Origin: DATFWC01 sp045801465
GTDB lineage: Bacteria; Pseudomonadota; Alphaproteobacteria; Rhizobiales; Xanthobacteraceae
DNA length: 59,242 nt
Direction of reading: 5' to 3'
Assembly (NCBI GenBank): GCA_045801465.1
Contig: JBJMSU010000014.1
Span: 1 to 59,242 of the forward strand
The translations under genes were made by a program, and so were the position numbers. This document shows positions 45,558 through 54,338 of this stretch, in pieces (position 1 is the first letter of the stretch; every line of letters begins with the position of its first letter). A model generated the notes under the pieces. The model was not told where the DNA came from. It saw nothing but the letters and a program-made list of their open reading frames with translations, and made no database searches.

Positions 45558-46553
45558 ATGAAACCGCATCGCTTCTGCGTCGCCCCGATGATGGATTGGA
45601 CCGACCGCCATTGCCGGTTCTTCCATCGCCTGCTCACGCGGCGCGCGCTCATCTACACCGAGATGGTGACGACCGGCGCCGTGCTGCACGGCGATCGCGC
45701 CCGGCTCATCGGCTTCGATCCGTTCGAGCATCCGGTCGCGATCCAGCTCGGCGGCTGCGATCCGCGCGCACTCGCCGCCTGCGCCCGCATCGCCGAAGAC
45801 TTCGGCTATGACGAGGTCAACCTCAATGTCGGCTGCCCGTCCGATCGGGTGCAGGAGGGCCGCTTCGGCGCCTGCCTGATGGCGGAGCCCGAGCTCGTCG
45901 GCGACTGCGTGGCGGCCATGAAGGCTGCGGTGCGCGTTCCCCTCACGGTCAAGTGCCGCCTCGGCATCGACCACCAGGATCCCGAGGCCGCGCTCGACGC
46001 AATGGCCAAAACCGTGAAGGCGGCCGGCGCCGATGCCCTGGTCGTGCACGCGCGCAAGGCGTGGCTGCACGGCCTCTCGCCGAAGGAAAACCGCGAGGTG
46101 CCGCCGCTCGATCATGCGCGCGTCTATCGTCTCAAGCGTTCCCATCCCGACCTCGACATTGTGCTCAACGGCGGCATCGGCAGCGTCGAGAGCGCCGCGG
46201 CGCACCTCGCGCATGTGGACGGCGTGATGATGGGGCGCGCGGCCTACCAGGAACCGTGGCGGCTCCTGAGCGTCGATCCGCTGCTGTTCGGCGAGCCCGC
46301 GCCGTTCGCCTCGGCGAAAGCCGCGGCAGAGGCGCTCATGCCTTACGTGGCGCGGGAGACCGAACGCGGCACGCGGCTCTATGCCATCGCGCGTCATCTG
46401 CTCGGCCTGTTCCACGCCGTGCCCGGCGCCCGCGCCTTTCGCCGCCATCTCGCGACCGAAGGCGTGAAGGCCGGGGCGGGCCCGCAGGTCTTACGCGACG
46501 CGCTCTCTCTGGTGCTGGACAGCCACGCCGATTTGGCGCAGACCGCAGCCTGA
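45558..46553 (+). CDS. dusA: tRNA-dihydrouridine(20/20a) synthase
   Basis: The 331-residue flavoenzyme reduces uridine to dihydrouridine in the D loop of tRNA. The DusA-type signatures are present: APMMDWTDRHCRFFHRLLTR, VNLNVGCPSDRVQEGRFGAC (with the conserved Cys) and HARKAWLHGLSPKENREVPP. A GGIGSVESAAAHLAHVDGVM strand binds FMN phosphate. The start is ATG 45558. The TSUP transporter gene follows 26 bases later and may be co-transcribed. Confidence 0.96.
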   Translation: MKPHRFCVAPMMDWTDRHCRFFHRLLTRRALIYTEMVTTGAVLHGDRARLIGFDPFEHPVAIQLGGCDPRALAACARIAEDFGYDEVNLNVGCPSDRVQEGRFGACLMAEPELVGDCVAAMKAAVRVPLTVKCRLGIDHQDPEAALDAMAKTVKAAGADALVVHARKAWLHGLSPKENREVPPLDHARVYRLKRSHPDLDIVLNGGIGSVESAAAHLAHVDGVMMGRAAYQEPWRLLSVDPLLFGEPAPFASAKAAAEALMPYVARETERGTRLYAIARHLLGLFHAVPGARAFRRHLATEGVKAGAGPQVLRDALSLVLDSHADLAQTAA

Positions 46554-46579
46554 ATCTCCTCCCTTCCACGGAGTTCTTC

Positions 46580-47407
46580 GTGTTCTCTGTTCCGGCCAGC
46601 GAGCTCCTCTGGCTCGCCGCCGCCATCGTCGCCGGAGGCGTGGTGACCGGCATCCTCGCCGGCCTGTTCGGCATCGGCGGCGGCGCCGTTATCGTGCCGG
46701 TGCTCTACGAGGTGTTCCGCATTCTCGGCGTGCCGGACGAAGTGCGCATGCAGCTTTGCGTCGGAACTTCGCTCGCCATCATCGTCCCGACGACGATCCG
46801 CTCCTATGTCACGCATCGGGCCAAGGGCGCCGTGCTGCACGAGGTCGTGCGCGCATGGTCGCTGCCGGCGGTGATCGGCGTCGCCGCCGGCTCGATCACC
46901 GCAGCGTTCGCGCCCAGCGCCGTGTTCAAGCTGGCCTTCGTGGCGATTGCGACGTTCGTGGGAGGAAAATTTCTCTTCGGCCGCGACACCTGGCGCGTCG
47001 CGAGCGAGCTGCCGGGGCGTGCCGCGATGATCGCCTATGGCCTGCTCGTCGGGCTCGCCTCGTCGCTCATGGGGGTCAGCGGCGGCTCGGTTTCGAACAT
47101 CGTCCAGACGCTGCACGGCACGCCGATCCACAACGCCGTCGCGACCTCGGCCGGGCTCGGCGTGCCGATCACCATCGCCGGTACGCTCGGCTACATGCTG
47201 GCCGGCCTGCCGCAGCAGCCGCTGTTGCCGCCGTTGTCGATCGGCTTCGTGTCGCTGATCGGCGTCGCCATCATGGCGCCGGTATCAACCCTCACCGCTT
47301 CCTATGGCGCCCGCCTTGCGCACGCGACCCCGAAGCGGCGCCTCGAGATCGCGTTCGGGCTGTTCCTGCTCATGGTTGCGGCGCGCTTCATCGCCAGCCT
47401 TATGTGA
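46580..47407 (+). CDS. TauE/SafE (TSUP) family sulphite/organosulphonate exporter-like
   Basis: The 275-residue inner-membrane protein starts at GTG 46580, six bases after cggag. It has about eight helices. The repeated family motif GLFGIGGGAVIVPVLYEVFR appears in the first half and LMGVSGGSVSNIVQT in the second, each near a helix start. Members export sulphite, sulphoacetate or taurine products, or have unknown substrates. The NitT/TauT-type importer in the window is not adjacent, so a link is speculative. Confidence 0.92.
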   Translation: MFSVPASELLWLAAAIVAGGVVTGILAGLFGIGGGAVIVPVLYEVFRILGVPDEVRMQLCVGTSLAIIVPTTIRSYVTHRAKGAVLHEVVRAWSLPAVIGVAAGSITAAFAPSAVFKLAFVAIATFVGGKFLFGRDTWRVASELPGRAAMIAYGLLVGLASSLMGVSGGSVSNIVQTLHGTPIHNAVATSAGLGVPITIAGTLGYMLAGLPQQPLLPPLSIGFVSLIGVAIMAPVSTLTASYGARLAHATPKRRLEIAFGLFLLMVAARFIASLM

Positions 47408-47417
47408 TAAAGGCGCT

Positions 47418-48119
47418 CTACTGCCCGCGCATCATGAGGCGGTCGCCGCGCACTTCCCAGCTCTGCAGCCGGTTGAGAAAGCTCATGCCGAGCAGGCTCG
47501 TCCTGAGCTGACCGGGTTGTGCGATCAGCGCCGGCACTTTGCGCTCGAGGATGGAGCCGACGGCCACGCGGTCGAGCGTGACGGACGCCGCGCGGGTGCG
47601 CCCATTTGCCGTCTCGATGTTGACGTTGTACGTCAGAAATTCCAGCGGCAGGCCGGCGGCCTTGGCGGCCTCCTGGGTCAGCACGACCGCACTGGCGCCG
47701 GTATCGAGCACCATCGGGACGTGGGCGCCATTGACCACGATCGCCACCTGGAAATCGCCGCTGCGGGCGCGCGTGATCTCGACGCTTGTGCCGCGTTGCG
47801 CCGCCCGCCCGGGAACGAGCTCGGACAGGATACGATCGCCGATTTCGCGCAGCTCGACGCGGTAGGAATAACCGGCGGCGAGAAAGAGGGCGATCACCAT
47901 CCAGAACACGGCGGCTTCGAGCGCCTGCCTGAATCGGTGGCGGAACAGGGCCAGCACGAAGCCGCCGAAGAAGACGATGAGCGCAACCTTGATCGCCAGC
48001 GAAGCGAAGTCGTGGGTTTGCAGACCGGCGATCGTGCCGTCGTCGTGGCGGATGATGAGGACGAGAAGCGCGAGCCCGAGGCCGAGAAGCAAGAGCCAGA
48101 GGAGACGACGGCCGCTCAC
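47418..48119 (-). CDS. Membrane-anchored retropepsin-like aspartic protease (TIGR02281 type)
   Basis: A 233-residue protein has three N-terminal hydrophobic segments (residues about 5-22, 40-60 and 66-85) and a periplasmic-side aspartic protease domain. The single catalytic motif is MVLDTGASAVVLT, as in clan AA retropepsins. A hydrophobic-hydrophobic-Gly partner (LLGMSFLNRL) comes near the end. Such enzymes act as dimers. The target is unknown. The gene overlaps the DUF1289 gene by four bases, so they are co-translated. Confidence 0.92.
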   Translation of the reverse strand: MSGRRLLWLLLLGLGLALLVLIIRHDDGTIAGLQTHDFASLAIKVALIVFFGGFVLALFRHRFRQALEAAVFWMVIALFLAAGYSYRVELREIGDRILSELVPGRAAQRGTSVEITRARSGDFQVAIVVNGAHVPMVLDTGASAVVLTQEAAKAAGLPLEFLTYNVNIETANGRTRAASVTLDRVAVGSILERKVPALIAQPGQLRTSLLGMSFLNRLQSWEVRGDRLMMRGQ

Positions 48120-48328
48120 GGCATCCCTCTGGCGTGGTCCGCCGCAGTGTCCTTCGCGGCCGCCAGCTGGGCGATGCGCCGCGGGAGCTCGGCCATGAGG
48201 CGCGCACGCTCATCGGCCGTCAGCGCGCTCCATTGCGCGATTTCGTCGAGCGTGCGGCCACAACCGACGCACAGCCGCGAGGCGGGATCGATGGTGCAAA
48301 TTTGGGTGCAGGGGGTCTGGATGGACAT
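48116..48328 (-). CDS. DUF1289 (Fe-S-type cysteine) small protein
   Basis: The 70-residue protein (ATG 48328; an upstream ATG at 48355 would add nine residues) has the DUF1289 pattern PCTQICTIDPASRLCVGCGR followed by TLDEIAQW. The four cysteines may bind a metal or an Fe-S cluster. The function is unknown. It is upstream of and overlaps the aspartic protease gene, an arrangement I recall as common in Rhizobiales. Confidence 0.9.
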   Translation of the reverse strand: MSIQTPCTQICTIDPASRLCVGCGRTLDEIAQWSALTADERARLMAELPRRIAQLAAAKDTAADHARGMP

Positions 48329-48387
48329 GGTGTTCGGCGATTCGCCAGGGAACATAAAGGCGGCGGCGCAGAACGCAATCGTCCGGA

Positions 48388-49968
48388 TTAGCCCACCTTG
48401 GCAGCGAGGGCTGGCGCGGCCGTGGGCTTCTTCCCCGCGGCCGAGTCATCCTCCGGCTGGATCGAAGGCCCGCGCTCGACCAGCGGCCCGAGTGCGGACA
48501 TGACCCGCTCCGGCGGGAAGGTGACGATCACTTCCGTTCCCTCGCGCAGCTTCGATTTGAGCGTGAAGGTGCCGCCGTGAAGGTCGACGAGATTCTTGGC
48601 GATCGGCAGGCCGAGACCGGTGCCCTGCTCCGCCGACTTGATGGCGTTGGTTCCTTGCCCGAACGATGCCAGCACGATCGAGATTTCGTCGTCGGGAATA
48701 CCGGGCCCATTGTCCGCGACGCTCATGTACTGGCCGCCCGCAGCGGTCCACCCCACCTTGAGCCAGACCTCGCCGCCTTGCGGCGTGAACTTGATGGCGT
48801 TGGACAGGAGATTGAGACAGATCTGGCGTACCGCACGCTCGTCGGCCCACAGCCGCGGCAGATTGGGCTCGAAGACCTCGTGAACCGTGATGCCGCGGGT
48901 CTTGGCGCGCAACTTGAGGAGATGGTTGCAGTCGTCGACGATGTGCGCGAGCGCGAGGGGCTCTTCGTTGAGCTCGTAGCGGCCGGCTTCGATGCGCGAG
49001 AGATCGAGGATCTCATTGATGAGATTGAGCAGGTGCACGCCGGAGCTGTGAATGTCCCCGGCATATTCCCGGTAGACGGGGACGGCGTGCGAGCCGAAGA
49101 CCTCGCTTTTCATCACCTCGGAGAAGCCCAGGATCGCGTTCAGCGGGGTGCGCAATTCGTGGCTCATCTGCGCCAGGAAGCGCGACTTGGCGACGTTGGC
49201 CGACTCGGCATGGCGCCGTGCCTCGTCCGACTTGGCCTTGGCCTGTTCGAGCTCGCCGATCAGCGCATCCTTCTCGGCCCGCGCCTCGAGCGTGGCGAGC
49301 GTCGTGGAGAACAGGCGGTACGCCAGCATCGCGAAGTAGCACTGCGCGGTCATCGCGAGGGCGGCGAGAATGTAGCTGTGCATGTTTCCGCGCAGCAGGA
49401 AGTTCAGGGCCACCGCCGTCGTCACCGGCGCGCTGGCGGCGAACACCGCGAGCGGCACGCTCGATGCCAGCATGCTCGACATCGCCACGACCAGCAGCAT
49501 GACGAACAGCATGAACGTGGTCCCGCTCTCCTCGGCGCCGACCAGGTGGACGACGCTCATCATCCACGCCATGCCGAAAAAGAGATCGAGCAGGATGAAG
49601 CGCGTGCGCCACGCCCGCAGCGCGAGATCGGCGGGAGCTTCGGCGAGAAACCAGCGGCACATCGTGATGATGATCGCGTGAACCACCATCACGGCGGCAG
49701 CCCAGATGCTGGCCCGGATCGCGCTGGTCCACACGCCCGACAGGAATCCGATCACGGCGACGAGGATGAGAACGGCGAGCGAGGCCGACAGCCGGTTCTG
49801 GGCAAACAGGCGCAGCAACTCGTAATCGAATGCCGGCCGGGTACCGGTGGTCGACGTCAGCCGGTCGCGCGCCTCGCGCACGCGCTGGGCGGTGAAGCGC
49901 CGATGCGTCGCGCTCGCCCTGTCAGGCGACGCGGGAATCGCGCGTTCCCCACTCGCTATGGCGGACAT
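48388..49968 (-). CDS. Membrane histidine kinase of the PdhS-like type
   Basis: The protein has about 526 residues from ATG 49968. The frame is open for a further 167 codons upstream, but that sequence looks non-conserved. Six hydrophobic segments (about residues 60-230) form a membrane sensor without a large periplasmic domain. A coiled coil then leads into HisKA (QMSHELRTPLNAILGFSEVM, His270) and an ATPase domain (NLLSNAIKFTPQGG, GTGLGLPIAKNLVDLHGG). The HisKA sequence is close to that of the kinase at 15793. No response regulator is adjacent. The C-terminal 40 residues are a low-complexity Ala/Pro tail. Confidence 0.92.
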   Translation of the reverse strand: MSAIASGERAIPASPDRASATHRRFTAQRVREARDRLTSTTGTRPAFDYELLRLFAQNRLSASLAVLILVAVIGFLSGVWTSAIRASIWAAAVMVVHAIIITMCRWFLAEAPADLALRAWRTRFILLDLFFGMAWMMSVVHLVGAEESGTTFMLFVMLLVVAMSSMLASSVPLAVFAASAPVTTAVALNFLLRGNMHSYILAALAMTAQCYFAMLAYRLFSTTLATLEARAEKDALIGELEQAKAKSDEARRHAESANVAKSRFLAQMSHELRTPLNAILGFSEVMKSEVFGSHAVPVYREYAGDIHSSGVHLLNLINEILDLSRIEAGRYELNEEPLALAHIVDDCNHLLKLRAKTRGITVHEVFEPNLPRLWADERAVRQICLNLLSNAIKFTPQGGEVWLKVGWTAAGGQYMSVADNGPGIPDDEISIVLASFGQGTNAIKSAEQGTGLGLPIAKNLVDLHGGTFTLKSKLREGTEVIVTFPPERVMSALGPLVERGPSIQPEDDSAAGKKPTAAPALAAKVG

Positions 49969-50600
49969 GGTGGTACTCGAGACCGGACGACCGCCTCGAA
50001 TTTGATCGATAAATCTTAAGGCCAGCCTTAAGGCCGCGCTGACAATTATGGTTAACGAATTGCTGCTGCTGGAGAGCGGCACTTGGCCCGCGTCGAGCGC
50101 ACCGGTTGCTGTCGGTTCCGGCTCGACGGCTAAAATTCGATCGTCACCATCCCGGACGCGTCGACGCGGCCGCTGGCTGCGGGATGACTTTGACAGATCC
50201 TGGCCCCAATGATTTGCGGTGCTCGGCTCGGTAAAAAATGACGGCGCAGTCGTCGCTCCCGTATGCAGCATACCGAGGAAGTTGCTCGACACTTTCTCGT
50301 CGCTTTCCAGGAAATCGGTGAGCGTGAGCCGCTTGAGCTGCGACAGGGGCTTCCATTTGATATAAAGGGCCTTGATGGCCAATGATTTGGCGTGCGCGAG
50401 AATATCGTTGCCACAGATGACCCGGTTCAGCATGCCTCGGCTCTTTGCGCCGCCCGTTGCTGGAACCACCAGGGTTCTTCGCCCTGGTTCGCGCCTTGTC
50501 GTCTCATGCTCGCACCGCGCGGAAGACTTGAGCCTCCGCGTCGCTGCGGAACCGTTAAGGCATGGCGAACGGCGATAAACGTGCGCCCCGGGAGAACGCC
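49969..50600. other. Long 5' region between the divergent kinase and GST genes
   Basis: About 630 bases hold the promoters of both genes. A direct repeat cttaaggcc (50015-50023 and 50027-50035) lies about 50 bases upstream of the kinase start and resembles an operator. On the minus strand the kinase frame is open to 50469 and includes a Met-started stretch (MLNRVICGNDILAHAKSLAI) that could be a longer N-terminus or a small gene. I find no family for it. Confidence 0.45.
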
Positions 50601-51212
50601 ATGAAGCTCTACGAAAGCAGTCGTGCTCCCAACCCGCGGCGCGTGCGGATTTTCCTCGCCGAAAAGGGCGTCACGGTACCAGTGGAGCAGGTCGATCTTG
50701 CCGCGCAGGAGCAAAAGTCTTCGGAATTCACCGCGCTCAATCCCTTGCAGCGCGTGCCTGTTCTCGTCCTCGACGACGGCACCGTGATTGCCGAGTCGAT
50801 GGCCATCTGCCGCTACTTCGAGCGCCTGCGGCCGGAGCCGGCGCTGTTCGGGCGCGGGGCGAAAGAAGAGGCGCTGGTCGAGATGTGGAACCGGCGCATG
50901 GAGCTCAACCTCCTGTCAGCGGTGTCGAATATATTCCGCCACACGCACCCGGCCATGAAGCAGTTGGAGACGCCGCAGCTGCCCGAATGGGCCGAGATCA
51001 ACAAACCGCGTGTCATCGAGTTTCTCGGCATCATGGATGCTGAATTGAAGGATCAGCTCTATGTGACCGGCGATCACTTCACCGTTGCCGACATAACCGG
51101 CCTGGTCGCGGTCGACTTCATGAAGCCGGCCCACCTCGCCGTTCCGGAGGAATTCGCCCACATCCGGCGCTGGCACGCCCAGGTTTCGGGCCGGCCCAGC
51201 GCAAAGGCCTGA
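50601..51212 (+). CDS. Glutathione S-transferase family protein
   Basis: The 203-residue protein starts at ATG 50601, seven bases after gggaga. The thioredoxin-like N-terminal domain has the start MKLYESSRAPNPRRVRIFLA, where a Ser or nearby residue would activate glutathione. The cis-Pro site is NPLQRVPVLVLDDG and the gamma-glutamyl contact is in IAESMAICRYFE. The C-terminal helical domain carries the N-capping motif FTVADITGLVAVDF. It is likely to detoxify or isomerise hydrophobic compounds. The MBL gene begins four bases downstream, which suggests an operon. Confidence 0.92.
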   Translation: MKLYESSRAPNPRRVRIFLAEKGVTVPVEQVDLAAQEQKSSEFTALNPLQRVPVLVLDDGTVIAESMAICRYFERLRPEPALFGRGAKEEALVEMWNRRMELNLLSAVSNIFRHTHPAMKQLETPQLPEWAEINKPRVIEFLGIMDAELKDQLYVTGDHFTVADITGLVAVDFMKPAHLAVPEEFAHIRRWHAQVSGRPSAKA

Positions 51213-51215
51213 GAC

Positions 51216-51959
51216 ATGAAGCTCACCATCGTGGGATCAGGCGATGCCTTCGGTTCGGGCGGCCGATTCAACACGTGCTTCATGATCGAGACGGCCGGAC
51301 GAACCATCCTCATCGATTTCGGCGCCTCGTCGCTGGTGGCATTGCGGGCGCAGTCGATCGATCCCAACCGGATCGATGCAATCATTCTCACGCATCTCCA
51401 CGGCGATCATTTCGGCGGACTGCCGTTTCTTTTTCTCGATGGCCAATTCTTGAGCCGGCGCACGCGGCCGCTGGTCATCGCCGGCCCGCCGGGCTCGCGC
51501 GCGCGCATCGAAGCTCTGCTCGAGATCTTCTTTCCGCGCTCCGGCAGAACGCCATGGCATTTCCCCTGGGACGTGGTCGAGATTGCGCTGAACGGGACGA
51601 GCGAACTCATCGGTCTCACGATCACCACCACGGAAGTGGTCCACTTCTCCGGTGGCCCGTCGACCGCGGTCCGCGTCTCCGACGGGCGCTCCGTCTTGGC
51701 CTATTCCGGCGATACCGAGTGGACCGATGCGCTGCTGCCGCTCGCCGACGGGGCCGACCTCTTCATCATCGAATGCTACGAGCATGCGCGCGTCGTTACC
51801 GGCCATCTCAGCTGGAGCATCCTGAAGACGAAATTGCCTGACTTGCGGGCACGCCGGATCATGATCACGCACATGAATGCGTCGATGCTGGCTAAGGTCG
51901 AGGAGGCGAAGGCCGTGGGCGTGCTCATCGCGGAGGACGGCCTCTCGTTGGATCTTTGA
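51216..51959 (+). CDS. MBL-fold metallohydrolase
   Basis: The 247-residue protein has the metal motif ILTHLHGDHFGGLPFLFLDG (HxHxDH) and later ligand motifs in AYSGDTEW and MITHMNASM, in a beta-lactamase-fold order near RNase Z/ElaC-like hydrolases. The usual RNase Z exosite insertion is not evident. It probably acts on a small ester or phosphodiester. It is likely co-transcribed with the GST gene and could work in the same detoxification step, but that is inference. Confidence 0.9.
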   Translation: MKLTIVGSGDAFGSGGRFNTCFMIETAGRTILIDFGASSLVALRAQSIDPNRIDAIILTHLHGDHFGGLPFLFLDGQFLSRRTRPLVIAGPPGSRARIEALLEIFFPRSGRTPWHFPWDVVEIALNGTSELIGLTITTTEVVHFSGGPSTAVRVSDGRSVLAYSGDTEWTDALLPLADGADLFIIECYEHARVVTGHLSWSILKTKLPDLRARRIMITHMNASMLAKVEEAKAVGVLIAEDGLSLDL

Positions 51960-52037
51960 GCCTCGGTGTCCTGCAGGTCTCGATTCCCAAACGACGGGAC
52001 ATGCTCTAGCTTTGCGCGGGGCGGGGAGGCCGGGCCG

Positions 52038-52829
52038 ATGACTTACACGACAATCCGCTATGGCGCGGCCGACGGGGTCGCCACGATCACGCTCGCGCGG
52101 CCCGACAAGCTCAATGCCATCAGCGCCGCCATGCATGCGGACCTGCGCACGGCGCTCGCTGCCGCGGAGGCGGACGTCAGCGTTCGCTGCGTCGTCATCA
52201 CCGGCGAGGGCAGGGCGTTTTCATCCGGCCAGGACCTCACCGAGGAGCGGCTGCCGGGGCCGGACGGCAAGATCGATTTCGGCGGCCGCCTCGACCGTGA
52301 CTACAATCCGCTCATCCTGCGCCTCCATCTCTTTCCCAAGGTGACGATGGCGGCGCTCAACGGTCCCGCCGTGGGTGCCGCGGCCAATATCGCGCTTGCC
52401 TGCGACATCGTCGTTGCGGCGCGCTCGGCTTTCCTCCAGCAGGCGTTCGCGAAAATCGCGCTTGTGCCCGACTCGGGAGGCACCTGGGTCCTGCCGCGCA
52501 TCGTCGGACCGAAGCTTGCGCTGGCACTGATGCTCACCGCCGATCAGGTTTCCGCCGCCGACGCGCAACGCATGGGCCTCGTCTATCAGGTCCATGACGA
52601 TGCGACGTTTGCCGCCGAGGTCGCCGCGCTGGCAAAACGGCTCGCGGCCGGCCCGACGCAGACGTTCCGCCTGATCAAGGAAGCGTCACGCGCGAGCGCA
52701 CACAACGATCTCAAGGCCCAGCTCGATCTCGAGCGCGATCTCCAGCGCGTCGCCGGGGCCAGCGCCGATTTTTCCGAGGGCGTGGCCGCGTTCCGCGAGA
52801 AGCGACCACCGCGATTTCAGGGACGTTGA
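52038..52829 (+). CDS. Enoyl-CoA hydratase/isomerase family protein (PaaG-like)
   Basis: The 263-residue crotonase-fold protein has the oxyanion-hole segments GRAFSSGQDLTEERLPG and AALNGPAVGAAANIALACDI, and the catalytic region FAKIALVPDSGGTWVLPRIV. The SSGQDL and VPDSGG motifs resemble the PaaG 1,2-epoxyphenylacetyl-CoA isomerases more than short-chain enoyl-CoA hydratases. No other paa genes are nearby, so the specific reaction is unconfirmed. The start is ATG 52038. Confidence 0.92.
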   Translation: MTYTTIRYGAADGVATITLARPDKLNAISAAMHADLRTALAAAEADVSVRCVVITGEGRAFSSGQDLTEERLPGPDGKIDFGGRLDRDYNPLILRLHLFPKVTMAALNGPAVGAAANIALACDIVVAARSAFLQQAFAKIALVPDSGGTWVLPRIVGPKLALALMLTADQVSAADAQRMGLVYQVHDDATFAAEVAALAKRLAAGPTQTFRLIKEASRASAHNDLKAQLDLERDLQRVAGASADFSEGVAAFREKRPPRFQGR

Positions 52830-52843
52830 GGGGGAGAGTATCG

Positions 52844-53194
52844 ATGCCGGTGCGGCGCTTTGTTCTGCTGTGGCTTTCGATTTTCGGCGGGGCGTCTTGC
52901 GCCGCTTCTGCCGAGCTGCAGATCGTCAATTCCTCCGGCAAGGCCATTCACCAGCTCTATCTCGCGGCGGCGGGCGAGCTCACCTGGGGCTCCGACCGGC
53001 TGCGCGAAAAGCGGCCCAGCGTCATTGCCCGCGGCGAGACTCATACGATCGCCGACGTCGCCCCCGGCGGCTACCAGCTGATGCTGGTCGACGCCGACGG
53101 CAGCGAATGCCAGATCGACTTCGTCGACATCACCGGCAGCTACCGCATCGATCTCACCAGCCGCCGATTGCGCGAGTGCACCTCGTCACATTGA
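52844..53194 (+). CDS. Small secreted protein of unknown function
   Basis: A 116-residue protein starts at ATG 52844 after gggggaga, 14 bases downstream of the hydratase. The signal sequence (RRFVLLWLSIFGGASCAASA) is followed by a beta-rich domain (ELQIVNSSGKAIHQLYLAAA, GGYQLMLVDADGSECQIDFV). Two cysteines in the mature part could form a disulphide. I do not recognise the fold with certainty. Similar small 'Ser-Ser-Gly-Lys' periplasmic domains occur in Rhizobiales. Confidence 0.7.
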   Translation: MPVRRFVLLWLSIFGGASCAASAELQIVNSSGKAIHQLYLAAAGELTWGSDRLREKRPSVIARGETHTIADVAPGGYQLMLVDADGSECQIDFVDITGSYRIDLTSRRLRECTSSH

Positions 53195-53241
53195 TGCTCG
53201 AGCGAGATGACCTTCTTCATCTCGCTCTAGGTTATTTGTTT

Positions 53242-53315
53242 GAGCATGATCTTTTCCGAAAGCCGCTATCCAGCCCCGGGTCAAGTCCGGGCCAAGCGTG
53301 TTTCGGGTCATGCTC
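53242..53315. repeat. Dispersed palindrome 'GAGCATGATCTTTTCC' type, copy 3, with insert
   Basis: The ends gagcatgat and gtcatgctc match the copies at 9343 and 30757. In the centre an extra GC-rich palindrome (ccccgggtcaagtccgggc) is present. This looks like one palindromic repeat nested in another. It lies between convergent genes. Confidence 0.85.
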
Positions 53316-53319
53316 CAGC

Positions 53320-54189
53320 TCACCGCTCCAGCCGGGCGATCAGGCTGGACGTGTCCCAGCGCCGCCCGCCCATCTTCTGCACTTCCGAATAGAACTGGTC
53401 GACCAAGGCGGTGACCGGCAGGTGCGCGCCGTTGCGCCTGGCCTCGGCGAGGCAGATCGCCATGTCCTTGCGCATCCAGTCGACCGCGAAGCCGAAGTCG
53501 AACTTGCCTTCCGCCATCGTTTTGTAGCGGTTCTCCATCTGCCAGGACTGCGCCGCGCCCTTGGAGATGGTCTGGATGACGGCTTCGACGTCGAGGCCGG
53601 CTTTCTTGGCGAAGTGGATGCCTTCAGCCAGCCCTTCGACCAGGCCGGCGATGCAGATCTGGTTCACCATCTTGGTGAGCTGGCCGGCGCCCGGGCCGCC
53701 GATCAATCTGCACATACGCGCATACGCCGCGATCACCTTCTCGGCGCGGCCGTAAGGTTCAGGCTCGCCGCCGCACATCACCGTGAGCACGCCGTTCTGC
53801 GCTCCCGCCTGACCGCCCGAGACCGGCGCGTCGACGAAATCGAACCCGCGTTTCTTCGCGTCGGCGTAGAGCTCGCGCGCCACTTCGGCCGATGCCGTGG
53901 TGTGGTCGACGAACACCGCTCCCTTCTTCATTCCGGAAAATGCGCCGTCGGCGCCGAGAGTCACCTCGCGCACGTCGTTGTCGTTGCCGACGCACATCAT
54001 GACGAAGTCCTGTCCGGCGGCGGCATCCTTGGGGGTTGCGGCCGCACGCCCACCGAATTCCTTGACCCATTGCTCGGCCTTCGCGGCGGTGCGGTTATAG
54101 ACGGTGACCTCGTGACCGCCCTTGTTCTTGAGATGGCCCGCCATGGGATAGCCCATGACGCCCAAGCCCAGAAACGCCAGCTTCGCCAT
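53320..54189 (-). CDS. 3-hydroxyisobutyrate dehydrogenase-family oxidoreductase
   Basis: The 289-residue enzyme (ATG 54189 preferred after aaggagg; ATG 54192 is possible) has the dinucleotide site LAFLGLGVMGYPMAGHLKNK and the beta-hydroxyacid signature FVDAPVSGGQAGAQNGVLTV. The catalytic-lysine helix is GAGQLTKMVNQICIAGLVEG. It oxidises 3-hydroxyisobutyrate, tartronate-semialdehyde-like or similar acids using NAD(P). The gene is divergent from mrp. Confidence 0.93.
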   Translation of the reverse strand: MAKLAFLGLGVMGYPMAGHLKNKGGHEVTVYNRTAAKAEQWVKEFGGRAAATPKDAAAGQDFVMMCVGNDNDVREVTLGADGAFSGMKKGAVFVDHTTASAEVARELYADAKKRGFDFVDAPVSGGQAGAQNGVLTVMCGGEPEPYGRAEKVIAAYARMCRLIGGPGAGQLTKMVNQICIAGLVEGLAEGIHFAKKAGLDVEAVIQTISKGAAQSWQMENRYKTMAEGKFDFGFAVDWMRKDMAICLAEARRNGAHLPVTALVDQFYSEVQKMGGRRWDTSSLIARLER

Positions 54190-54338
54190 CATCTCCTCCT
54201 TGCATTCTCATCGGACAGGCTGGCCGCACTGTGCCGGCTTGCGCCGGCACGTCAACCGTCTTGGGATGTCATTGACCGTTCCTGCCGATCCCATATGTAG
54301 GGGTCTCAGGGCCTTGGACGGCCTCCAGGAGTCCCACC

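Noticed and set aside
50015..50035. A CtrA box TTAA-N7-TTAA upstream of the second PdhS-like kinase
   Set aside because: The spacing between the two TTAA cores is eight, not seven, bases, so it is only reported as a direct repeat.
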